Assembly (NCBI GenBank): GCA_902725215.1
Contig: CACUVI010000025.1
Location: 168,326-232,325 of the forward strand
Source: Rhodospirillaceae bacterium LM-1
GTDB lineage: Bacteria > Pseudomonadota > Alphaproteobacteria > Rhodospirillales > WMHbin7
Direction: 5' to 3'
DNA: 64,000 nucleotides
Shown: in pieces, positions 7,247-15,830 of the stretch
Numbering within the stretch: the first letter of the stretch is position 1
Layout of the letters: every line of letters begins with the position of its first letter
Position numbers and translations under genes: made by a program
Notes under the pieces: generated by a model
Databases searched by the model: none
The model's input: the letters and a program-made list of their open reading frames with translations, nothing else
What the model was told of the DNA's origin: nothing

Positions 7247-8836
7247 TCAGTTATGTTTTGTTAAAGCCCAATAAAGAGTGTTCGCCTCTGCCCGTTCTGG
7301 CGCACTGCCGTGTTGTGTAGTGCCACCTTTAAAACTAATATAGTGAACGCTAGAGCCAATAAAACAGTAGTAATGTGGCGATGTTTTGCATAAGCTCTTC
7401 ATGTAGCTGCCGTTATGTATAAGGAGCATTGATCCAATTATTCCTCTTTCTTCATTATTGCAAGAAGAGAGAAATGCAGCATTATAGCTAACGGGCTTGC
7501 CCCTGAGAACTCTATCCTCCCCCTCCAGCCCCTTTTGCGTCAGCCGCAAGCGGCGCTCGACCGTCACGCCCAAATGACGATAGCCGTCATGGCGCCCTAC
7601 GATCCAGTCGCCATCCCGGAACAACTCGACCCTCTGGGGGCGCCGCCCTAGGCGGAATGTGCCGAAGACTTCCGCGCAATTCTCTTGATTGACCATGATG
7701 GTGGAATGCGACGCGGTGCCGCGAAATTGATTGCGCAGAGGGTCCTGATAGGCGTAGGTGCCGGAATTGACGATCACGCGCTCCTTGCCTACCGACATTT
7801 CAAAGGACAGCGTATCGGCATGCGCATGCGCCGTCAGATGATCGGGGCAACACAGCCCCGCATCGAAGATGACGACCATGTCGCCCGCTTCCAATCTGGC
7901 ATAGCCCGCATCGGGCAGCATGGGAAGAGGGTCTGGTTTGCCAAAGCGACCATCCAGCGCATTCAGCAATTTGGGATCGCCCACATCGCCATCGTTGAAC
8001 AGCGCCAAACCGCCATCCGGATGGCGCATGGTGGACAGAGCTGGCAGCATGCGCTGAATGGCGTTCGTCAACCAAGCTGGCGGCGCATACAGAAGATCGG
8101 AAATGTCGATCAGGTCGATTAGCACCTGAAGATGGTATGAGGGCGAGCGTTCGTAATGAAAGCCATCGGGCAGGATCTGCTCATCGATCTGATCCTTAAG
8201 CGCGTCCATCCAGCGGTCAAGCCGATAAGCATGAGAAGGCAGGCAGGCGGCAGCCGCTATCAGTCCCTTTAAATTCTTGATCAGGTGATTGCCCCCGACA
8301 TCATATTCGACCAAGCGCGAGAGATGACGGGCATGCGAATCGATTCCGCCAAGAAAAGCTTTTTCGAAAGTCACATCGGCATTCTCAAGCAGCCAAGGCG
8401 CATGACTAAGCCATGAAAACAAGCGCAAGGATGTGGGGTAGGGATGCCAGCATTCCGCTGTGGCGTCGGCGTTGCGCTCAAGCCAATCCGCAATCAAGCC
8501 TCGCGCCACATCCGCATGACCCGCCGCCTTCAGATCGGCAAGCCATTCGAAATAGTTGAGTGCAAAGCGCCAAAGATGGGGCTTTGAAGATGGATGCCAC
8601 TCGGCGGGAAGCCGAAAATCATGCTCGAGATTCAGCAGGCGGATGCGGCCTTTCTCGCCGATAAGCCGTCCATTATCCAAGTCGCCCGGCCAGGAATCCT
8701 TAGGGTAGCGAACAGGGCGATCCGGTTGCCCGGCGGGCAGGGATAGAAACGGTCTTTGCGCCCTGCGAAGAAGGCGCCAGCCAACTTGCGAGGGCCTAAG
8801 GCGAATGGCCCAGCGAAGGGTGGCGCCCAAATTCAC
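7247..8836 (-). CDS. Heparinase II/III family protein (polysaccharide lyase-like)
   Basis: The family cleaves uronic-acid polysaccharides by beta-elimination and is common in alphaproteobacterial exopolysaccharide loci. An alpha-barrel domain covers about 60-310 with GGNHLIKN (181-188) and GFHYERSPSYH (225-235); the beta-sandwich begins near 320 with HAHADTLSFE (337-346), NSGTY and RGTASHST. There is no signal peptide, as is usual for this EPS-linked branch. The GTG start overlaps the upstream asnB stop (GTGA). The last 80 residues come from markedly A+T-rich DNA below about position 7500 and look unlike the rest, suggesting a recombined end. Confidence 0.85.
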   Translation of the reverse strand: MNLGATLRWAIRLRPSQVGWRLLRRAQRPFLSLPAGQPDRPVRYPKDSWPGDLDNGRLIGEKGRIRLLNLEHDFRLPAEWHPSSKPHLWRFALNYFEWLADLKAAGHADVARGLIADWLERNADATAECWHPYPTSLRLFSWLSHAPWLLENADVTFEKAFLGGIDSHARHLSRLVEYDVGGNHLIKNLKGLIAAAACLPSHAYRLDRWMDALKDQIDEQILPDGFHYERSPSYHLQVLIDLIDISDLLYAPPAWLTNAIQRMLPALSTMRHPDGGLALFNDGDVGDPKLLNALDGRFGKPDPLPMLPDAGYARLEAGDMVVIFDAGLCCPDHLTAHAHADTLSFEMSVGKERVIVNSGTYAYQDPLRNQFRGTASHSTIMVNQENCAEVFGTFRLGRRPQRVELFRDGDWIVGRHDGYRHLGVTVERRLRLTQKGLEGEDRVLRGKPVSYNAAFLSSCNNEERGIIGSMLLIHNGSYMKSLCKTSPHYYCFIGSSVHYISFKGGTTQHGSAPERAEANTLYWALTKHN

Positions 8837-10680
8837 CGGTCAAAAGTCTCCTGCCAGGCCGACAACACAAGCAAGGCCCAGATTTTAAGTGAATTGTCGC
8901 GGACGCGCTCGTGCAATAAACCGCGCACGGGTTCCCAGGCGATGCCCAATCTCTCCATGCGCTCAGGGGTCAGATAGGTGCGAACCAGCGGGCGCAAATC
9001 GTTGCGCAGCCATTTTGCCATGGGCGGGTTGAAGCCCAGCTTGGGCCGATTGACGATTTCGCTGGGCAGCAGCGTTTGGGCGCAGGCCTTCAACAGCGTC
9101 TTCTTGCCGTTGGCAAAGCGCAATTTCGCAGGGATGGCGGCTACGGCCTCCACAAGGCGGTGATCAAGCAGCGGCAAGCGCAGTTCCAGGGCATGCGCCA
9201 TGCTCATGGCGTCGCCATAAGCCAGGAGATTCCCCGGCAGAAAGGACAGCAAGTCGGTGAGCTGCACGGAATCAAGCAGTGAATTTTGAGGCAATGATCG
9301 ATAGAGATCCGCAATGGGGCGCGTGGGCGTTTCATCAAGCGAAAGCAATTGCCGCCTTTCCTGGGGCGAAAAATATTCAACCCATGAAGCGTAGCGGTCC
9401 GCCGGATCGGCTGGCGAGGACAGGAACTCGCGTAGGCGCCTCAAGGCATGCTGGCCGGACTGGCTTTCGGGGATCAGTGCAGCAATATTGCGGCGCAGGA
9501 ATTCGGGAACGAATTTCAGGGTGCCGTTCGCCAGCAAGGCGCCATGATAGCGCGGATAGCCCGCAAATATTTCGTCGCCCCCATCGCCAACCAGGGCGAC
9601 GCTGACTTCCGAGCGCGCCCGGCGCGACAATTCATAGATCAACAAGGCGGTTGGATTGCCAAAGGGCTCGCCAAAAGCGCGCACCATGGCGGGCAGCGAG
9701 TCGGCGGCGCGGGGTAGTGCTGGAAGTTCTTGATGTCGCGTGCCAACATGTTTGGCGGTCAGCGCTGCCGCCTCACGCTCGTCATACAAGCCTTCCTCGA
9801 AGGTCATGGTGAAGGAGCGGGGCGGTGGGGCTTGATTCTCCTGGGCGGCCTCGGCCATCAGGGCGGCGATGACGCCGCTATCGATGCCGCCCGACAGAAA
9901 GCAGCCAACCTCGACATCCGAAACCAGACAACCCCGGACGGCGCGGCGAAGATGCGGCATCAGATGCTCGCTGGCGTTGGCGACGGTTTTGATATGTGAA
10001 TCGCCCGAGAAGACCGGCCGCCACCATGTTCCGGTTTGCGGCGCCTGTCCGGGCTTCCAACTTAGCCAATGGCCGGGCGGCAATTTCTTGATGCCCGCAT
10101 AGATCGTACGGGGTGCGGGTACATAAAGGCAGGCCAGATATTCGCTTAGAGCTTGGCGGTCGATCGTGATATCGACCTCTGGAACATGCACCAAAGCCAG
10201 CAGTTCCGAGGCGAAGGCGAGGCCGCCCTTTGGCAGGGCGGCATAGAGCAGCGGCTTGACGCCCAGCGCGTCGCGAGCCAGAAGCAATTCGCGGGCTTCT
10301 TTGTCCCATAGGGCAAGGGCGAACATGCCGACCAGCTTGGAAAGGGCCTGCCTGCCTTCACGCATCATAAGGCGCAGCAAAACTTCGGTATCGCTGGTCG
10401 ATGAAAAAACTTCGCCTTGGCGTTCCAGCTCGTCGCGCAATTCCTTGTGGTTATAGATTTCGCCGTTGAAGACGATCACATAGCGCTGGCAGGGAGAATG
10501 CATGGGCTGCGCGCCGCCGGGCGACAGATCAATGATGGCCAGGCGCGTATGAACTAGGCCCAGGCCGGATTGCGGGTCCGTCCAGACGCCATCGCCATCG
10601 GGGCCGCGATGCGCCAAACGCTCGACCATCTCTTTCAGCAGAGAGGGCGTTGCGCTGGAAAGTCCGGCTATGCCGCACAT
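8833..10680 (-). CDS. asnB: Asparagine synthase-type glutamine amidotransferase
   Basis: The 615-residue protein has the full AsnB layout. Cys2 (MCGIAGL) starts the class II glutaminase domain, with HRGPDG, FNGEIYN and SDTEV; the ATP-pyrophosphatase domain carries FLSGGIDSG (SGGIDS 263-268) and ALVGDGGDEIFAGYPRY. In polysaccharide loci such enzymes often amidate uronic acid carboxyl groups, or may be merely metabolic; the pairing with a heparinase gene favours the glycan role. It overlaps the heparinase start by four bases and has a diverged partner copy about 11 kb upstream in the operon. Confidence 0.85.
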   Translation of the reverse strand: MCGIAGLSSATPSLLKEMVERLAHRGPDGDGVWTDPQSGLGLVHTRLAIIDLSPGGAQPMHSPCQRYVIVFNGEIYNHKELRDELERQGEVFSSTSDTEVLLRLMMREGRQALSKLVGMFALALWDKEARELLLARDALGVKPLLYAALPKGGLAFASELLALVHVPEVDITIDRQALSEYLACLYVPAPRTIYAGIKKLPPGHWLSWKPGQAPQTGTWWRPVFSGDSHIKTVANASEHLMPHLRRAVRGCLVSDVEVGCFLSGGIDSGVIAALMAEAAQENQAPPPRSFTMTFEEGLYDEREAAALTAKHVGTRHQELPALPRAADSLPAMVRAFGEPFGNPTALLIYELSRRARSEVSVALVGDGGDEIFAGYPRYHGALLANGTLKFVPEFLRRNIAALIPESQSGQHALRRLREFLSSPADPADRYASWVEYFSPQERRQLLSLDETPTRPIADLYRSLPQNSLLDSVQLTDLLSFLPGNLLAYGDAMSMAHALELRLPLLDHRLVEAVAAIPAKLRFANGKKTLLKACAQTLLPSEIVNRPKLGFNPPMAKWLRNDLRPLVRTYLTPERMERLGIAWEPVRGLLHERVRDNSLKIWALLVLSAWQETFDR

Positions 10681-10703
10681 GCTGGGGGGAGCTTAAAGAT
10701 CAG

Positions 10704-11417
10704 TCAGCGGAAAAGATTGTAGTAAAAAATGCACCACAGGGCGCGCACGCCATCTTTCCAGCCTATCTTCTTGCCTTCCTTATAGGTGCGGCCTGAATAG
10801 CTGATCCCCACTTCGTAAATACGGGGTTGTGGGTCGAGATGCGCGATCTTGGCGGTGATCTCAGGCTCGAAGCCGAAGCGGTTCTCCTGGATATCGACGC
10901 CCTGAATGATTTCGCGACGGAACGCCTTGTAGCAGGTTTCCATGTCGGTCAGGTTGAGGTTGGTCATCATGTTGGAAGCCAGGGTCAGCACTTGGTTGCC
11001 GATCGAATGCCAGAAATACAGAACGCGTGTTTCCTCGGTGGTGCGAAAGCGCGAACCGAAAACGACGTCAGCCCGCCCGTCCAGAATGGGTTTCAGAAGC
11101 CTGGGATATTCCGCGGGGTTGTATTCCAGATCGGCATCCTGGACCAAAACGATGTCGCCCGTCGCCTTGGAAAAGCCCGTGCGCAGGGCCGCCCCCTTGC
11201 CCTGGTTGATCTGATGCTCAAACAGCGAGATTTCCGGATGCTTTGACTTTAGGGACTTGGCGACCTCGACCGACTTGTCCTTAGAACCGTCATCGACGAT
11301 GATCAATTCCTTGGCCAGCCCCAGACAGTCGGCGGCGAGAACGCGGTCAACCAAATGTTCAAGGGTTGACTCTTCATTGTAGCAGGGAATGACGACGGTC
11401 AGTTTCGACGGGGCCAT
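10704..11417 (-). CDS. DPM1-like family 2 glycosyltransferase
   Basis: A 237-residue GT2 without membrane helices, resembling the catalytic domain of dolichol/polyprenyl-phosphate mannose synthases. VVIPCYNEE, IIVDDGSKDKS (Asp42-Asp43), NQGKGAALRTG and LVQDADLEYNP (Asp94 and Asp96) form the donor site, and GSRF with a following WHSIGN is the acceptor loop. The protein ends KEGKKIGWKDGVRALWCIFYYN, a typical family tail. A closely similar paralogue lies at 26.9-27.6 kb. It probably charges a lipid carrier or adds a sugar early in the pathway. Confidence 0.85.
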   Translation of the reverse strand: MAPSKLTVVIPCYNEESTLEHLVDRVLAADCLGLAKELIIVDDGSKDKSVEVAKSLKSKHPEISLFEHQINQGKGAALRTGFSKATGDIVLVQDADLEYNPAEYPRLLKPILDGRADVVFGSRFRTTEETRVLYFWHSIGNQVLTLASNMMTNLNLTDMETCYKAFRREIIQGVDIQENRFGFEPEITAKIAHLDPQPRIYEVGISYSGRTYKEGKKIGWKDGVRALWCIFYYNLFR

Positions 11418-11424
11418 TGGACAC

Positions 11425-12153
11425 CTATGGCTTGGGGGAATCAGGCTTGCGGGCGATCAGGACTAGGCTTTTGCCGATCTGAGGGCGAATCAATCGTTCG
11501 ATGCCCCGGGTCAGGGGCACGAATAGACGATCGTAAAGCATGGCCATGTCCGGGTTAAACTCGGTGCGCTTGCCGACAACGTGGAACAGCCACCATGCCG
11601 CGACGCCCAACAAGTCCATGTAGCGACTGTTCAGAACCTTCAGGCCGGTTTTCTCAACCCTGTCGCAAAGGGGGCGGCGATGATAGCGCCGCTTGTGCTG
11701 AAGGCGATGATCCATCGGACTCATCAAAAATTCCAGCGCAGGCACGAACAGCATCAGATGGCCGCCCGGCTTCAGCGCCCGACTCATTTGCGCCAGGGCG
11801 CTCGCATCGTCTTCGATATGTTCCAGCACATTGACCAGCACGAAGCCGTCAATTGAAGCATCTGGAAGCGATGCTGCGTGTTCCTCAAGCCCCGCCATGT
11901 GGATAGAAACGCGCGATTCGTGGGCGAAGCGTTTGCCAAGCTGCTCGAACAGGTTTGGCGACGGCTCGACGAATTGGAGACTTTCGGCATGTTGCGCGAG
12001 AAGCACCGAAATATTGCCGACTCCTGCCCCGTATTCGACGACTTCGCCCTTCAGGTATGGTTGGAAATGTTCGACGATCCAGTTCTGATAGCGCCGCAGG
12101 CTGGCCAGCGCCTCAAGATCGCGACCATCGTAATAATTGGGGTCCTTGTCCAT
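11425..12153 (-). CDS. Class I SAM-dependent methyltransferase
   Basis: The 242-residue protein shows motif I VVEYGAGVGN around 38-47, followed by Glu in FVEPSP, then LVNVLEHIEDD and LKPGGHLMLFVPA, the classic ubiE-like methyltransferase series. The start is the ATG at 12153, which gives a one-base TGATG junction with the upstream dehydrogenase; a TTG one codon earlier is the alternative. Its place between an oxidoreductase and a GT2 suggests methylation of a sugar nucleotide or lipid-linked sugar. Confidence 0.8.
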   Translation of the reverse strand: MDKDPNYYDGRDLEALASLRRYQNWIVEHFQPYLKGEVVEYGAGVGNISVLLAQHAESLQFVEPSPNLFEQLGKRFAHESRVSIHMAGLEEHAASLPDASIDGFVLVNVLEHIEDDASALAQMSRALKPGGHLMLFVPALEFLMSPMDHRLQHKRRYHRRPLCDRVEKTGLKVLNSRYMDLLGVAAWWLFHVVGKRTEFNPDMAMLYDRLFVPLTRGIERLIRPQIGKSLVLIARKPDSPKP

Positions 12154-13091
12154 CAACCGTTCATTTTCCTGGCAGCCTCTTCCAGCACGGCGACAACGGC
12201 CACGGCATGATCCAGATTGTGCATGTCTTCACGCTCGAATTTGATGGCGTCCGTGAATTCGCGGACCACCAATTCCAGGGGAGACGTGGGGGCAACGTCA
12301 ATCGCCTCGCCCTCGCCTTCGGGCCGGGCAAAAGACTCGGATGGGGGATGCAAAACTAATTTGTTGGGAGCGAGATCGTCGAACATCAATGTCGCCAAAT
12401 CGAAATAGGCCGTGAAACGCCGACGCTTTTCCGCCCGCAAATTCGACAGCTCGATCCTGGCTTCGATGCCCTTGGGAAAAGCCAAGGAAAGCTCGATATC
12501 CTGGGCAATGCCATCCTCGATCAGCTTGTCTTGCATCAGCTTGGCGCCAACCATATCCGGCATGCATCCGGCAAGATTGAGGCACATCGCCACGTCATGA
12601 CAGCCCCAATCCCACAAGACATCCGCATCCTTGCGAAACGGCCCGTAATTTCCCGCCTCGCCCCACATGGCCTTCAGACTTCCTAGATGAAGGCCAAGTT
12701 CGCAAAGTGCTCGGAATGCTGGATTGAAAAGGTGGGTGTGGTCGACCATGACGAAGCTTGAGCGTTCGGCGGCCAGACCGCGCAACTTCGAGGCCTCGGC
12801 CAGCGAAAGCGTAAGCGGCTTTTCGATCAGGACGGGCAGCCCCACTTCGATCGCCACCGCCGCCATCTCGGCATGCAGGGCGGGTGGCGTCGCCACGATC
12901 AGCCCTTGGATGCCGGGCGCTTGGGCCACGCTCTGCCAATCGGGAACCACGCGGCAGCCTTCGGGAACCAGGGCCGCCGTTTCCGGATTCTGGCTGGCCA
13001 CCAGATCGAGACGCACGCCCTGCATGGCCGCAATGGTGCGGATATAATTGCGGCCCCAGCGGCCCGCTCCGATCAGGCCAAGTTTGATCAC
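12153..13091 (-). CDS. Gfo/Idh/MocA family oxidoreductase
   Basis: An NAD(P)-dependent sugar dehydrogenase of 312 residues. The N-terminal Rossmann site is LGLIGAGRWGRNYIR (4-18), and the conserved Glu-Lys-Pro follows as LIEKPLTLSLAEA near 92-104. The C-terminal alpha/beta domain has GCHDVAMCLNL, the usual catalytic His-bearing region. Members oxidise or reduce nucleotide sugars, often the C3 position before amination. The GTG start overlaps the upstream SDR stop (GTGA). The direct partner is probably the neighbouring UXS-like SDR. Confidence 0.85.
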   Translation of the reverse strand: MIKLGLIGAGRWGRNYIRTIAAMQGVRLDLVASQNPETAALVPEGCRVVPDWQSVAQAPGIQGLIVATPPALHAEMAAVAIEVGLPVLIEKPLTLSLAEASKLRGLAAERSSFVMVDHTHLFNPAFRALCELGLHLGSLKAMWGEAGNYGPFRKDADVLWDWGCHDVAMCLNLAGCMPDMVGAKLMQDKLIEDGIAQDIELSLAFPKGIEARIELSNLRAEKRRRFTAYFDLATLMFDDLAPNKLVLHPPSESFARPEGEGEAIDVAPTSPLELVVREFTDAIKFEREDMHNLDHAVAVVAVLEEAARKMNG

Positions 13092-14146
13092 GGCTCGCCG
13101 GTGTAAACGCGGTTCGACCAGGTGAAGAAGCGCTTTAGCCCCTCGTTCAGATCGACCGAAGGTTCATAGCCCAGCTGCAGGCGGGCCTTTCTGATGTCCG
13201 GGCAGCGCCGATTGGGTTCGTCCGCCGGATAGCTGTCGGGATATTCGATGACGTTGCAGGGCACCGGGCGCTCCAGCACGGTTTCGATGTGCTTGACCAA
13301 TTCCAGCATGGAAATTTCCGGCTTCGGATTGCCGATGTTGTAGGACTCGCCCGGCACGCCCTTCAGGATGGTCAGCAAAAAGCCCACCATGGCGTCGGTG
13401 ATATAGCAGAAGGTTCGCGTCTGATTGCCGCTGCCGTAAACGCTGACCGGGCGATTGCCCTTGATGTGGTTGCCGAAGTTGGGCAGCACGCGATAGTCGG
13501 TTTCCTGCATCCCGGGTCCGAAAACGTTGAAGGGTCGGATGCAATTTGTGTGGGTGCCGTGTTTTTCGTGGAAGATGTAGCACAGGGTTTCTCCGACGCG
13601 CTTGCTTTCGTCGTAGCAAGAGCGCGGCCCCTGGCACGACACGTAGCCGCGATAGGATTCCTGCGTGGGCACGCTTTTGGGATCGGGATCGCCGTAGATC
13701 TCCGAAGACGAGAAGAAGGTGAAGCGCGCCTGATGCTTCTCGGCCAGCTCCAGCATGTTGCGCGTGCCGTTGATGGCGACGTCAAGCGTCTCCAGCGGAT
13801 AGGCGCGGTAATAAAAGGGGCTGGCGATGCCCGCCGCCTGAATCACGTAATGCAGCGGCCCCTTCCACTTATAGGGCTTGATGACGTCGTGCTGGAAGAA
13901 GGTGGTGTGCGGATACTCGGCCACCTTCGCACCTTCCTTGCCTGCCGTGATCAGATTATCAAGGGCCACCAAAGTCACCGGCTTTGGCAGATACTTGTTC
14001 ATCTCGGCAAAGACTTCCATGAAGTAGCGGCCAAGAAAGCCGCGCCCGCCGGTCAGCAGCACCGTCTTGCCCGCGAAATCTTGGGCGGGGCCACGCAGAC
14101 GCTCGGCGATTTCCTGAACATCCGACTTTAAGAGAAACTCTTCCAT
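13088..14146 (-). CDS. Extended SDR, UDP-glucuronate decarboxylase/UXS-like
   Basis: This NAD-dependent nucleotide-sugar epimerase/dehydratase (352 aa) has LTGGRGFLGRYF with the GGRGFLG dinucleotide site at 33-39, FFSSSEIYGDP, and the catalytic pair Tyr178 and Lys182 in GPRSCYDESKR. That last motif is typical of UDP-xylose synthases, which turn UDP-glucuronate into UDP-xylose. RPFNVFGPGM and TRTFCYITD are also conserved. A related decarboxylase or epimerase role cannot be excluded. It is joined to both neighbours, by TAATG and GTGA. Confidence 0.8.
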   Translation of the reverse strand: MEEFLLKSDVQEIAERLRGPAQDFAGKTVLLTGGRGFLGRYFMEVFAEMNKYLPKPVTLVALDNLITAGKEGAKVAEYPHTTFFQHDVIKPYKWKGPLHYVIQAAGIASPFYYRAYPLETLDVAINGTRNMLELAEKHQARFTFFSSSEIYGDPDPKSVPTQESYRGYVSCQGPRSCYDESKRVGETLCYIFHEKHGTHTNCIRPFNVFGPGMQETDYRVLPNFGNHIKGNRPVSVYGSGNQTRTFCYITDAMVGFLLTILKGVPGESYNIGNPKPEISMLELVKHIETVLERPVPCNVIEYPDSYPADEPNRRCPDIRKARLQLGYEPSVDLNEGLKRFFTWSNRVYTGEP

Positions 14147-15402
14147 TATACGACCTCGACTTCGGGAAGGGGGATCACGAACCGTCCGCCCGCATCTCGG
14201 AAGGACTGATTCTTGGCGATGATTGGTGCGGCGAAATTCCAGGCCAGGATGACCAGGACATCTGGTTTTTTTTCTGCGATGGCGCTGCCCGGCAGGACGG
14301 GAATATGCATGCCGGGCGAAAACAAGCCTTGCTTTAGCGGACTGTCGTCGATGATGAAATCAACCAAGTCGGCGCCGATGCCGAAATGATACATCAAGGT
14401 TGTGGCCTTGGCCGGGGCGCCAAAGGCGGCGACTTTTTTGCCATCGGCCTTGAAACCCTTCAGAACCGCGTTCAGCCTTTGCTTCTTGGCCTCGATATCG
14501 GCGGCGAACCGGCGGAACGTTTCGGCCTTGTCCAATCCCAGCGTTGTTTCCTGCAAGACGGCTTTGGCAACCGAAGCGCCGACGGGCCATGGCCCGCCCG
14601 CCAATTGGGCGATGCCGCGCAAGGAGCCGCCGTGCGAATCGACAGGCAGCGCCTCGATCAGCTCCAGCCCATGACGTTTCAGGAAACCGATCAGGGGAAT
14701 GACCGAATGGTAATCCAGATGCTCGTGATAGATGGTGTCGAACAAGGTCTTCTCGACGACATCCTTCAGATAGGAAACCTCGAAGGCGAAAACGCCGTTG
14801 GGCGCCAACAAGGCGGCTATTCCATCCGCCACGCCGCTCAGGTCGTCGATATGGGCAAAGACGTTGTTGGCCGTGATGAAGGTGGCCGGGCCATGCTGCT
14901 CGCGAATCTCTTGCGCCTTCTTGGGCGTAAAGAATCCGGCAATCGTTTCAATGCCCGCTTGCGTCGCGCGATTGGCGATCTCGATGGCAGGATCGATGCC
15001 CAGCACCCTAAGTCCTTGCGACTTGAAAGCCTTAAGCAATGTGCCGTCATTCGATCCAATATCAAAGGCCAGCGCGCCTTCGCTAGGCTTGAAGCGCTGG
15101 CACAGATCGGCGGCGTAATCGTCGAAGTGTTTGACGAAAACCGGCGAGGTGCCCGAGACGTAAACGTATTTCTCGAACAGATGTCTGGGATCGACGACGT
15201 CGAGCAACTGAACGTGCTTGCAATCCTCGCAGAAGAAGACATCCAGGGGAAAGCAAGGTTGCGTGACGGCGAGTTCTTGCGCCGGAACAAAGGCGTTGGC
15301 GGGCGGCGTCGGCGCCAGTTTCAGCACAAGGCTCAGGCGGTCCGAGCCGCACAGGCGGCAGCCCGTTCTGCGATGGCAAAGCTCGTTCGCTGAGATGGTC
15401 AC
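14146..15402 (-). CDS. Zinc-binding C-methyltransferase (NovU/TylC3 type)
   Basis: Enzymes of this type add a methyl group to carbon 3 of a 4-keto nucleotide sugar. The N-terminal zinc site is Cys15, Cys18, Cys58 and Cys61; the SAM domain begins AFDIGSNDGTLL (112-123); IYHEHLDYHS is the family hallmark with catalytic His/Tyr; and a C-terminal domain begins KVAAFGAPAKATTLMYH. The total of 418 aa is normal. A run of eight A bases on the coding strand (14266-14273) lies in the C-terminal domain. The cupin gene next to it would fit a 3,5-epimerase step in the same sugar pathway. Confidence 0.85.
   Translation of the reverse strand: MTISANELCHRRTGCRLCGSDRLSLVLKLAPTPPANAFVPAQELAVTQPCFPLDVFFCEDCKHVQLLDVVDPRHLFEKYVYVSGTSPVFVKHFDDYAADLCQRFKPSEGALAFDIGSNDGTLLKAFKSQGLRVLGIDPAIEIANRATQAGIETIAGFFTPKKAQEIREQHGPATFITANNVFAHIDDLSGVADGIAALLAPNGVFAFEVSYLKDVVEKTLFDTIYHEHLDYHSVIPLIGFLKRHGLELIEALPVDSHGGSLRGIAQLAGGPWPVGASVAKAVLQETTLGLDKAETFRRFAADIEAKKQRLNAVLKGFKADGKKVAAFGAPAKATTLMYHFGIGADLVDFIIDDSPLKQGLFSPGMHIPVLPGSAIAEKKPDVLVILAWNFAAPIIAKNQSFRDAGGRFVIPLPEVEVV
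14266..14273 (-). repeat. A8 tract in the C-methyltransferase gene
   Basis: Eight T on the plus strand read as eight A on the coding strand, encoding Lys-Lys after Glu in the C-terminal domain. It could cause transcriptional slippage, but it is shorter than the C11 and G9 tracts and may be chance. Confidence 0.5.
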
Positions 15403-15830
15403 GGATTAATGGGAGGAATGCGCCGGATGTCCGCCTCATACACTTCCTGGGCGCGGGAATTGCGGCCCCAGGTCAGGAACGAAGTGTCCTTGGTGAAAAC
15501 CATGGCATGGTCCACTTCGGGCGGGGTGAAAAACATCTGGCCCTTGACGATGGTGATCTTCTCGGGGGTTTCGCTCGAGCCGTGCGGGCGGTGGTAATAG
15601 TCGATCTCGCCGTCCAGCACATAGCAGTAGTGCCAATCGGTGGTATGGACATGGTTGGCCCTGACCGTGCCCTTCTTGGATTGGATCAGCACGCAGCTTT
15701 CCATCGGCACATCGACCAGCGGCTGGATGGCGCCGCGATCGTCAACGAAAGGCTTTTCCAGGGGAACGATGACGTCCTTGGGCCAGCCTGCGCGTTCTTC
15801 TTGGGTAACGGGGCGGAGATGTACGGTCAT
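15399..15830 (-). CDS. Small cupin protein, sugar 3,5-epimerase/isomerase-like
   Basis: A single-domain cupin of 143 residues. The beta-barrel shows DDRGAIQPLV, KGTVRANHVHTTDWHYCYVLDGEIDYY with clustered His residues, and MFFTPPEVDHAMVF. It resembles WxcM/FdtA-type isomerases and RmlC-like proteins that rearrange dTDP-4-keto sugars, though the exact reaction is not readable. It is coupled on both sides by four-base overlaps (GTGA to the C-methyltransferase, ATGA to the GT-C gene). Confidence 0.7.
   Translation of the reverse strand: MTVHLRPVTQEERAGWPKDVIVPLEKPFVDDRGAIQPLVDVPMESCVLIQSKKGTVRANHVHTTDWHYCYVLDGEIDYYHRPHGSSETPEKITIVKGQMFFTPPEVDHAMVFTKDTSFLTWGRNSRAQEVYEADIRRIPPINP

Noticed and set aside
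8833-10680. AsnB as ordinary asparagine synthesis
   Set aside because: It cannot be excluded, but two diverged copies each paired with a heparinase-type gene in a glycan island favour amidation of a sugar acid.
14386-15393. 335-codon open frame on the plus strand
   Set aside because: It is antisense to the C-methyltransferase gene and lacks any recognisable motif; long antisense frames are common in G+C-rich coding DNA.
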